Assembly (NCBI GenBank): GCA_964419225.1
Contig: CAYQPF010000098.1
Coordinates: forward strand, 1-18,546
Direction: 5' to 3'
DNA from: CAYQPF01 sp964419225
GTDB lineage: Bacteria; Cloacimonadota; Cloacimonadia; Cloacimonadales; CAYQPF01
DNA length: 18,546 bases
Shown here: positions 7,264-13,653 of the stretch, piece after piece
How positions within the stretch are numbered: position 1 is the first letter of the stretch
Layout of the letters: the number at the start of each line of letters is the position of its first letter
The notes under the pieces: model-generated
The model's database searches: none
What the model was told of the DNA's origin: nothing
The model's input: only the letters and a program-made list of their open reading frames with translations
Made by a program: the position numbers and the translations under genes

Positions 7264-7283
7264 GATATTTATACTATGTCAGC

Positions 7284-7316
7284 TAAGAAAAAGGGTGCAA
7301 TTTCTTGCACCCTTTT
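7284..7316 (-). terminator. terminator of the propeller operon
   Basis: Perfect 12-bp stem AAAAGGGTGCAA / TTGCACCCTTTT (7289-7300, 7305-7316). In the - strand transcript the loop is GAAA, a stable GNRA tetraloop, and the stem is followed by TTTTTCTTA. It lies about 100 bases after the stop of the second propeller gene. Confidence 0.9.
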
Positions 7317-7323
7317 ATCAACT

Positions 7324-7390
7324 TCCCCTGGGAGATGACGCAGCTTGCGTCATTATATAAAAGAGCCTGGCAGGCTCTTCCCCTAAAGAA
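7324..7390. repeat. dispersed two-hairpin repeat, copy 1
   Basis: Hairpin 1 is ATGACGCA-GCT-TGCGTCAT (7334-7352). Hairpin 2 is AAGAGCCTG-G-CAGGCTCTT with perfect 9-bp arms. GGGA/TCCC can close both into a three-way junction. A second copy with the same first hairpin and order lies at 12121-12186. It sits between the propeller stop and the terminator, so it is in the 3' untranslated RNA. Confidence 0.8.
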
Positions 7391-7417
7391 GAGGTCAAAT
7401 ATGCTCCACGCTAGTGG

Positions 7418-9508
7418 CTATTTCATGAGCAGCATTTTCCGGATTTGTTCTTTCCCATTGAGTTTAAGCTTATAAAAATAAACTCCGGATGAGACACTTT
7501 TATTACTTTCATTAACACCTTTCCAGGAGATTTGATGCTTACCGGTTTCCAAAGTTTTGTTAATCAGGGTTTTTACTCTTTGCCCTTTAATATTATAAAT
7601 ACTAAGCTCAACCGGACCGGGTTTTGCGACATTGAAGGAAATAGTTGTTTCGGGATTGAAAGGATTGGGATAATTGAACATTTCATATTCCGGTTTGGTT
7701 ATCTCTTCATCAGTATTTCCGACAATCCCGTTTTGATTGAAAACATAAATTTGTTCACGTAGAGTTGTCCATTTATTCTGATTATTATCGATGATCATGT
7801 TCAGATTATGTTGCCCGGAATTGGCATTCCTGGAATATGTGTATGTTGTGAAAGACATTCCATCATAATAGACTAAGGCACTTTCAGTATCCAACCAAAG
7901 ATTGTTCTGGTTATCTTTAGTTATTGATTTTACAGTATAAAGATAAGGAGGTAATGCAATTCCCTCAATAACATCGCCGGTGAAATGATATAGTTTTTCC
8001 TGATCCGCAAACCAGATATCACTCGCTGTTAAAGCACATACTGCTGTCACATAACCTATCACAGAGGGGTTACCACTTTGCCAATAAGTCCAGGTACCGT
8101 TATATCTGCACAGTTGATTCGGAAAATCTCCAAACCATAATTGATTCAGTTCATCAAAAACGAGTCTACTCGTTGGATTGATCTCACCTTCTAAAATTGG
8201 GATCCAGGCATTATTCTGATAATATGCGATTGAACCATTCACACAAGCCCAAACCCGATTTTGTCTGTCGCATACCAAATTATTGAAATTGATATAGGTC
8301 TGATTAGGAAGAAACACCTCGGGATATATTACCCAATTTTCGCCATCATAAGATAAGAGGACATCATTGTAGTTCTCATTGTAATAAGCAAACCAAAGCT
8401 TTCCATCAGAGTCAACTGTCATCCCGGATATTTTAGTAAAATCAATATTTGCATTCTGAGAATTATAATAAGTCCAGCTACCAGAGAAAGCAGCTATGCC
8501 TGTATCATATTTTACCCAAATTTTATTCTGTTGAGTATCATAACATATGTCTGTAAAAACAGAAGGATAATAAAAATTCCCGGGATGCAATAAGTTCCAA
8601 CCCTCATTAATGCGGTAAAATCCTAACCAGGTAGTCGCAAATGTGCCCAAAGAATTCGTACTCATAACTGTAGTTGAATATAAAGTTTCCTCAAATACTC
8701 CTGTTTGAGGATCGAACATAACCAATCCGCTTTTATCACCTTCAACTAAAACTACTGAATCCATACATGTAACATTCGTTAAATATTGGAAAGTGTCATA
8801 ATTATTGAATATGCCGTTTTTGAAACTGCACAAAGAATTAACCGAAGAAAACCATAAGGTGGAATCTGCACTTTGGGCAAAATGGTGAATAAAAGATTGC
8901 ATCAACCATTCCGGATTTGTATAGGTTGTCCAAGTTCCCTCGCTATAATTGATCAATCCATGTTGACTCGTCCCCGCCCACAATTGATTCACATTGTCCA
9001 CAAATACAGAAATAATCTCGTTTGTCGGTAAACCAGAATTCTGACTGTTATAAACACTCCAGTTCTGTTCCTGATTACTATACTTAATTATGCCCTGATT
9101 TGTTGTCGCTACCCAAACATTTCCACTCCCATCTGCTGCTAAATCTAATACATTATCACTCTGTAAAGGACTGTTAGCTGGTCCGATATCCACAAACTCA
9201 GTCCCGTCAAATTTTACTAAATTACCATACAAATCGTAATCTATCGTTTTTGTAAACCACTTATTACCGTATGTATCAACTACAAAATGTGATCCTGAGT
9301 ATAAGTTGTTCCAGTTATATGCGTAATAAGTCACTCCGCCTGTAACTGGATTAAAGCTTGTTAAACCAAAATCTGAACCAAACCAAAGTGAATCTCCCTC
9401 TGCAGCGATTTCACTCTTAGGCTGTCCATAACTGAAATATTTCGTATTCTCTGCTCTTAAACATAATATTATAAAGAGCAAAGTAGTTACAACTATTAGC
9501 TTTCTCAT
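7418..9508 (-). CDS. secreted two-component-regulator-type beta-propeller with sorting tail (copy A)
   Basis: 696 residues. A signal peptide (about 1-19, MRKLIVVTTLLFIILCLRA) leads into repeated propeller blades of the Reg_prop kind, e.g. NVLDLAADGSGNVWVATTNQGIIKY and NSGLPTNEIISVFVDNVNQLWAGT, covering roughly 20-600. A FlgD-like sorting module starts at NYPNPFNPETTISF and ends KMLLMK. Such propellers usually form the periplasmic sensor half of hybrid two-component systems; here there is no membrane helix, kinase or DNA-binding part, only an export tail, so it is more likely a surface or secreted binding protein. Ligand unknown. AAAGGAGG lies just upstream of the ATG. It is 37 bases downstream of the paralogous copy B, is about half identical to it by eye over the whole length, and ends the operon. 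Confidence 0.85.
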   Translation of the reverse strand: MRKLIVVTTLLFIILCLRAENTKYFSYGQPKSEIAAEGDSLWFGSDFGLTSFNPVTGGVTYYAYNWNNLYSGSHFVVDTYGNKWFTKTIDYDLYGNLVKFDGTEFVDIGPANSPLQSDNVLDLAADGSGNVWVATTNQGIIKYSNQEQNWSVYNSQNSGLPTNEIISVFVDNVNQLWAGTSQHGLINYSEGTWTTYTNPEWLMQSFIHHFAQSADSTLWFSSVNSLCSFKNGIFNNYDTFQYLTNVTCMDSVVLVEGDKSGLVMFDPQTGVFEETLYSTTVMSTNSLGTFATTWLGFYRINEGWNLLHPGNFYYPSVFTDICYDTQQNKIWVKYDTGIAAFSGSWTYYNSQNANIDFTKISGMTVDSDGKLWFAYYNENYNDVLLSYDGENWVIYPEVFLPNQTYINFNNLVCDRQNRVWACVNGSIAYYQNNAWIPILEGEINPTSRLVFDELNQLWFGDFPNQLCRYNGTWTYWQSGNPSVIGYVTAVCALTASDIWFADQEKLYHFTGDVIEGIALPPYLYTVKSITKDNQNNLWLDTESALVYYDGMSFTTYTYSRNANSGQHNLNMIIDNNQNKWTTLREQIYVFNQNGIVGNTDEEITKPEYEMFNYPNPFNPETTISFNVAKPGPVELSIYNIKGQRVKTLINKTLETGKHQISWKGVNESNKSVSSGVYFYKLKLNGKEQIRKMLLMK

Positions 9509-9545
9509 TCTGCCTCCTTTGAATTTTTTTTATCTCATTTGACAC

Positions 9546-11633
9546 TCACTTGAGTAATAAGAGTTTCTTTACACTTTCCCGATTACCAGATTTGATTCTC
9601 AGGAAATATACACCGCTACTCAAAACTGAATCTTTTCCATTAGTCCCGTTCCAGATAATACTATGCACACCTTTTTCCATTTTCTCGTTCAGCACAGTGT
9701 TTATCTTCTGCCCTTTGATGTTGTAAACTGATATTTCCACCTTGCTCGAAATCGGCAAAGAGAATGAAATCGTAGTTGAAGGATTAAACGGATTCGGATA
9801 ATTAGTTAAATTGAAAGCTGGTCTTGGGTTTGAATCAGGAGAATTCTCAACAACTCCATTTTGATTATATATATACAATTGTTCTCTTAAAGCAATCCAT
9901 TTATTTTGATTATTATCTATAATCATATTCTGCAAAAAATGACCATAGTTAGAGTCTGCTTCATAAGGATAAACGGTGAAAGAGATTCCATCAAAATAAA
10001 GTAGTTTTCCGTAAGTATCAATCCATAAATGATTCAGATTATCCCGGGTTATCATTTTTACATTACTGCTTAAATCGGGAAAACTAAAGCTGGTAAGAAC
10101 GCCTCCGGACAGATGGTATAGTTTAACTTCATCAGCAAACCAGACATCATTATCATTCACTGCTGAAACTGCTGTAATATGACTCCACATGTTTGGATTA
10201 TCCGTCTCCCATACTGTCAATTCTCCATTGTATCTGTATAACTTGTTATGATATCCGCCAAACCATAATTGATTCTGCTCATCAAACTCAAATCTGCTTG
10301 ACTGGATGTCAAACCCACCATTTATTCCTATCCAGGTTTCATCTTCATAGTAAGCAACATGCCCGCTAATATTAGCCCAAATTTTATTTTGATGATCAAT
10401 TCCCATACAATAAATACTGCATAAAGTATCAGGTGGAAGTACAGCTTCAGGATGAAAGTTCCAGGCATTCCCATCATAAGACAGAAGAATATCATTATTG
10501 TTTGTGTTCAAATATGTACACCAAACTATGCCATTAGGTGCAAGGATTGTATTTTTCACCCTTGTGAAGTCGATATTGGTATTCTGCTGCGTAAAGTAAT
10601 TCCAGTGATAGTCATATTTTGCAATTCCATTTTCAAATCTTGTCCAGATCTCATTCTGAACCGGATCATAACAAAGGTCGTAAAAATTGGCAGGATAATA
10701 AAAATTCCCGGGATGTAACAAAATCCATCCATTCTCATACTTATAAAAACCCTGCCATACATTGATAAAAGCACCCAGACCAGTGTTGCTCATTTGCATG
10801 GCACTATATTCGAGATCATCTATCACTCCCGTTTCGGGATGAAATCTTCCCAAACTGCACTTCTCACATTGGACTAATACAACTGAATCTACACACATAA
10901 TGCCATAGATCGGCTCAAAAATTTCATATATGATAAATTCACCATTCTTATATGAACATAATCCGTCCACACTTCCAATCCATAAAGTCGAATCTGCTGC
11001 CTCTGAAAAACAGGTTATATATAGACTTTCCAACCACTCGGGACTGTTATAATGTGTCCAACTGCTTCCATCATACTTTGTTAATCCCTGTTGAATCCCT
11101 CCAATCCACAATACATCAGCGTGGTCAACAAATATACTGAGAATTTCATCACTCGGTATGCCGGAATTTTGGGTATTGTAAACACTCCATATGTTGTTCT
11201 GTGAATTATATTTACATAAACCCTGATTACTCGTTGATACCCAGACATCACCATTTGATCCCGTTGCCAAATCTGTAACATTATTGCCCAAAATTGGACT
11301 GTTTGTAGTATCGCAATTCCAAAAAACTGTCCCATCATATCTGATCAAATTGTGCTCACCATACTCATTGCTGTAAGTAAACCACTTATTGCCCGCAACA
11401 TCCACGATGAAATGCCCATAAGAATATTCCTTGGAAAAAGATGTACCTAAATACTCCGCTTCTCCACTTACCGGATTGAACTTCGTTAAGCCCAACTCTG
11501 AAGTAAACCAAAGAAAATCACCTTCTGATACGATCTCACTTCGTGGATCTCCATAACTGAAAATCATCTCTGTCTCACAATTCAAAGTAATAAATGTCAT
11601 GAGCAAAGATAGTAAAATAAAATATCTGTTCAT
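9546..11633 (-). CDS. secreted two-component-regulator-type beta-propeller with sorting tail (copy B)
   Basis: 695 residues, first gene of the tandem pair. The architecture is the same as copy A: signal peptide (about 1-19), blades such as NVTDLATGSNGDVWVSTSNQGLCKY and NSGIPSDEILSIFVDHADVLWIGG, and a sorting module from NYPNPFNPSTTISF to KLLLLK. Cys19 (TLNC-E) falls where a lipoprotein cysteine would, but Asn before it makes a standard lipobox unlikely and copy A lacks the Cys. The start has AAGGAG close upstream of the ATG. Copies A and B are colinear, with matched landmarks (FSYGxPxSEI, HPGNFYYP, WFADxxKLYHxxG), so they arose by tandem duplication; DNA identity is locally complete (8565-8587 against 10693-10715). 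Function is inferred from the fold only. Confidence 0.85.
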   Translation of the reverse strand: MNRYFILLSLLMTFITLNCETEMIFSYGDPRSEIVSEGDFLWFTSELGLTKFNPVSGEAEYLGTSFSKEYSYGHFIVDVAGNKWFTYSNEYGEHNLIRYDGTVFWNCDTTNSPILGNNVTDLATGSNGDVWVSTSNQGLCKYNSQNNIWSVYNTQNSGIPSDEILSIFVDHADVLWIGGIQQGLTKYDGSSWTHYNSPEWLESLYITCFSEAADSTLWIGSVDGLCSYKNGEFIIYEIFEPIYGIMCVDSVVLVQCEKCSLGRFHPETGVIDDLEYSAMQMSNTGLGAFINVWQGFYKYENGWILLHPGNFYYPANFYDLCYDPVQNEIWTRFENGIAKYDYHWNYFTQQNTNIDFTRVKNTILAPNGIVWCTYLNTNNNDILLSYDGNAWNFHPEAVLPPDTLCSIYCMGIDHQNKIWANISGHVAYYEDETWIGINGGFDIQSSRFEFDEQNQLWFGGYHNKLYRYNGELTVWETDNPNMWSHITAVSAVNDNDVWFADEVKLYHLSGGVLTSFSFPDLSSNVKMITRDNLNHLWIDTYGKLLYFDGISFTVYPYEADSNYGHFLQNMIIDNNQNKWIALREQLYIYNQNGVVENSPDSNPRPAFNLTNYPNPFNPSTTISFSLPISSKVEISVYNIKGQKINTVLNEKMEKGVHSIIWNGTNGKDSVLSSGVYFLRIKSGNRESVKKLLLLK

Positions 11634-11922
11634 GTCTGCTCCTTAAGCCCAACTTATCCATCTGTCATCTACTGCACAAGTCGGGTTAAAATGTTGAAGT
11701 TAAACTTAAGACTTAATACCATTAGTAAAAATATCTACGCATCCTCTCAATCTGAGGGGTACTCACTTTCTTACTTTGCACAAACTATAAATACAACTAT
11801 TTGATTTAAACTAATTTACATACATTTTTTGTTCCAATAATCGCGGGGTTTGAAATTAAATTTTCCGTGTTACCGATTATACAAATTAAGTAATAGTCAG
11901 AAGTCAAACACTACTTCATATT

Positions 11923-11949
11923 TGTGACTTTTGTGCTTTTTGTGACTAA
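11923..11949 (+). repeat. period-9 array, three units
   Basis: TGTGACTTT, TGTGCTTTT and TGTGACTAA follow in exact 9-base phase. Like the other short-period arrays here it is intergenic, but the unit differs. Confidence 0.6.
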
Positions 11950-11987
11950 TAATCCAATGTAAATTTTGAGGTTACTTTTGTGTTATT

Positions 11988-12020
11988 GAAAAGTCAAAAG
12001 GCATAATTTCTTATGCCTTT
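11988..12020 (-). terminator. hairpin, probable terminator
   Basis: Perfect 10-bp arms AAAGGCATAA / TTATGCCTTT (11997-12006, 12011-12020) with loop TTTC, i.e. a GAAA tetraloop on the - strand. The - strand continues TTGACTTTTC, a weak T-tract. It lies about 300 bases downstream of the flavoprotein gene, which has no nearer candidate. The design matches the terminator at 7284-7316. Confidence 0.65.
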
Positions 12021-12120
12021 GTTAGTTACGATTTCAAGATTTTTTAGTTACTTCTCAGGTTATGTCCAGTTGCCATGTTAAGAGGTGTTCCAAACGGTAA
12101 CCAGTATATTTGTCGGAAAC

Positions 12121-12186
12121 CATCTCTTGGAGATGACGCAGCTTGCGTCATCATTACAAAGAGCCTGAAAGCTCTTCTCCCAAGAA
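12121..12186. repeat. dispersed two-hairpin repeat, copy 2
   Basis: The first hairpin is identical to that at 7334-7352. The second is degenerated (AAGAGC CTGAAA GCTCTT). The outer arms CTTGGAGA and TCTCCCAAG can close both hairpins with one bulge, a longer closing stem than in copy 1. It is followed by a relic of the GC-rich hairpin repeat (about 12203-12231). Confidence 0.75.
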
Positions 12187-12323
12187 AAAATCCTTTTCCA
12201 CACCCCTTTCTTCGTAAGAGAGTGAGTTATTGTTCACGTCTAAAACCTATTCTTCCTACTATTTGTGTTCATTTGTGGTTACTCTCGGAGAAGCACCTGA
12301 GTAGTTACCTTCTTTATGTTCAC

Positions 12324-12872
12324 TTAAACATTTTTTCCCATCTCAAATGCCTTAGCCATAACCTCCGGTTTATTTTCTACTTCGTTCGGAGCAGCATTAC
12401 CCATTGTATGCAGCATCCCTTTATAATCAAACCCTAAAAAGGAAAATGCTCCTGTAGTCAAATCGAAATATGGCTGTAACATCTCTTCTGTAGAACCACC
12501 ATTCGTGACAAAAATACTCAACCCCGGCTTCTTGACTAAACGCGAGGTAAAATCAGGATTCAAAAAAGCAAAAAATCTGTCCATCATCAACTTTGTTTGT
12601 GCTGTCATTTGAAACATATAAACAGGAAAACCTATTGCTACATGATCAGCTTCCAAAATTTCCTTGTACAATGTCTGCATATCATCCTTCTGCACACATG
12701 AACCAGTCTTCATACACGCATAACATGCCTTACAACCATGAATATTCATTTCCTCCAGACTGTAAAATGCTGTTGCATGACCGCCTTCCTGAGCACCTTG
12801 CATAAACTTACCTAACAATCGGTCTGTGTTCCCTTCCTTTCTGGGACTACCTGAAATTGCTATTACTTTCAT
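12324..12872 (-). CDS. iron-sulfur flavoprotein-like NAD(P)H:FMN reductase (flavodoxin fold)
   Basis: 182 residues, flavodoxin-like fold. The FMN phosphate loop is ISGSPRKEGNT (6-16). A compact cysteine cluster C47-x2-C50-x2-C53-x5-C59 (GCKACYACMKTGSC) follows, then the FPVYMFQMTAQTKLMMDRF flavin/dimer segment usual in this family. The Cys spacing is that of archaeal and bacterial iron-sulfur flavoproteins, where it holds a 4Fe-4S cluster passing electrons to FMN; related flavodoxin-family proteins keep the cysteines, and whether a cluster forms here is inferred. Such proteins reduce O2, peroxide, quinones or xenobiotics in the cytoplasm. AGGAGG precedes the ATG, and a perfect dyad with a TATAAT lies directly upstream. 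It follows the MarR gene on the same strand and is probably its main target. Confidence 0.87.
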   Translation of the reverse strand: MKVIAISGSPRKEGNTDRLLGKFMQGAQEGGHATAFYSLEEMNIHGCKACYACMKTGSCVQKDDMQTLYKEILEADHVAIGFPVYMFQMTAQTKLMMDRFFAFLNPDFTSRLVKKPGLSIFVTNGGSTEEMLQPYFDLTTGAFSFLGFDYKGMLHTMGNAAPNEVENKPEVMAKAFEMGKNV

Positions 12873-12884
12873 TCTTCCTCCTAT

Positions 12885-12900
12885 TGTTCGTGTCCGAACA
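12885..12900. promoter_or_regulatory. operator candidate O1 (perfect 6-4-6 dyad)
   Basis: TGTTCG-TGTC-CGAACA, a perfect inverted repeat sitting between a - strand TATAAT (12909-12904) and the AGGAGG of the reductase. Its position over the expected transcription start fits repression by a MarR dimer. A closely related site lies in front of the MarR gene. Confidence 0.7.
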
Positions 12901-12903
12901 TTT

Positions 12904-12909
12904 ATTATA
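12904..12909 (-). promoter_or_regulatory. -10 box in front of the reductase
   Basis: Perfect TATAAT on the - strand in the 44-base gap between the MarR and reductase genes. No clear -35 lies 16-18 bases upstream, inside the end of the MarR gene. It suggests the reductase can be transcribed independently, with operator O1 just downstream. Confidence 0.45.
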
Positions 12910-12916
12910 AATTTTT

Positions 12917-13354
12917 TTACCCTAAATTCCCTAACATTTTCTTCAACAACAAAGAAACTATCATCGTCTCTTCCTTGGAAAATCCTGACCAGATCCTATC
13001 ATTAAGCCGTGTAGATATCTCTAAAAAGGCCTCACGAAAACCCTCTCCCTTAGTTGTTAACTCAACATAACTGCATCTTCCATCTTTCGGACAGGATACT
13101 CGTATTACATAGCCCTGCTTCTCAAGATAATCCACCATTCCGGTTATCGTGGATTTCGATCGGTTAAGCTTCTCCGGCAAATCCTTCATCTGTACATTAC
13201 CTGAATTGAAATACAATACTCCCAAGATACTGCCATGGCATGGCTGCAAATCTGAAGCTCCTACCGCTTTGAGCTCCTGTGTGATAAAAGCATTAGCTTC
13301 CTCTCTGATCTTGGAGATCAGACTTAGTATCCCTTTTTCTTTATAATCAATCAT
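12917..13354 (-). CDS. MarR-family transcriptional regulator
   Basis: Winged-helix dimeric repressor, 145 residues from the ATG at 13354. A dimerisation helix (LISKIREEANAFITQEL) is followed by the DNA-binding helices (MKDLPEKLNRSKSTITGMVDYLEKQGYVIR), the wing (VSCPKDGRCSYVELTTKG) and a C-terminal dimerisation helix. An ATG at 13381 would add nine residues, but those codons coincide with a second copy of the operator found before the next gene, so the shorter start is preferred; neither start has a good ribosome binding site, unlike its neighbours. MarR proteins typically repress themselves and an adjacent gene and release DNA on binding phenolic ligands or on cysteine oxidation. Cysteines at the first helix turn (LQPCHG) and two in the wing make thiol sensing possible, though that is inferred. 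Confidence 0.88.
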   Translation of the reverse strand: MIDYKEKGILSLISKIREEANAFITQELKAVGASDLQPCHGSILGVLYFNSGNVQMKDLPEKLNRSKSTITGMVDYLEKQGYVIRVSCPKDGRCSYVELTTKGEGFREAFLEISTRLNDRIWSGFSKEETMIVSLLLKKMLGNLG

Positions 13355-13360
13355 AGATCC

Positions 13361-13388
13361 ATTTAGTTCGGACGCGTACATTTGTCAA
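13361..13388 (-). promoter_or_regulatory. MarR gene promoter with embedded operator O2
   Basis: On the - strand, TTGACA (13388-13383) is followed 16 bases later by CTAAAT (13366-13361, a weak -10). The spacer is nearly filled by AGTTCGGACGCGTACA (13366-13381 as read on +), which matches operator O1 at 13 of 16 positions. Initiation would fall near 13354, the A of the chosen ATG, implying a leaderless message. An alternative promoter uses TATAAT at 13428-13423, leaving O2 in the leader. Confidence 0.5.
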
Positions 13389-13653
13389 GATATATTTTCT
13401 TTCTCTAATTTGTTACTAATTTATTATACAATTCAAAAGCATTTTATTAATCATTATTAGTAGTTTGGAATAGAATATGCGTATTTAGCTTGTATTAATA
13501 ATTAGAGGTTGAATATGTAAAATCATATTAGTGCTGACATTTTATTGTGAGTACTCTCTTCTCTTGGCTTATTTTCTGACTTTCGTGTAAAGACAGATGT
13601 TTTAAGCGATCAATTACACAAACAATGCCATGCAGCCAATCTCAGGAGGAATT
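13389..13653. other. divergent intergenic region
   Basis: It separates the - strand MarR unit from the + strand secreted protein. It contains the - strand TATAAT (13428-13423) and is otherwise AT-rich. I see no confident promoter for the + strand gene and no hairpin. Confidence 0.5.

Larger units (their letters stand above)
11634..12323. other. 690-base intergenic region with repeats, no gene
   Basis: It holds a TATAAT on the - strand (11881-11876), a possible but distant -10 for the propeller operon without a good -35; a period-9 array; a perfect hairpin; and the second two-hairpin repeat followed by a shortened GC-rich hairpin relative. A 120-codon + strand frame from 12075 runs through these repeats and into the antisense of the reductase and is not credible. 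ATTTGTGTTC/ATTTGTGGTT (12261-12280) is a two-unit period-10 repeat. Confidence 0.65.

Noticed and set aside
9546..11633. Lipoprotein signal in propeller copy B
   Set aside because: Cys19 is preceded by Asn instead of a small residue, and the paralogue lacks the cysteine; an ordinary signal peptide fits better.
11876..11881. TATAAT as the propeller operon promoter
   Set aside because: It has no convincing -35 at normal spacing and would leave a leader of nearly 240 bases; kept only as a note in the intergenic entry.
12075..12437. 120-codon + strand open frame
   Set aside because: It runs through the dispersed two-hairpin repeat and the antisense of the flavoprotein gene, has no ribosome binding site and no recognisable protein features.
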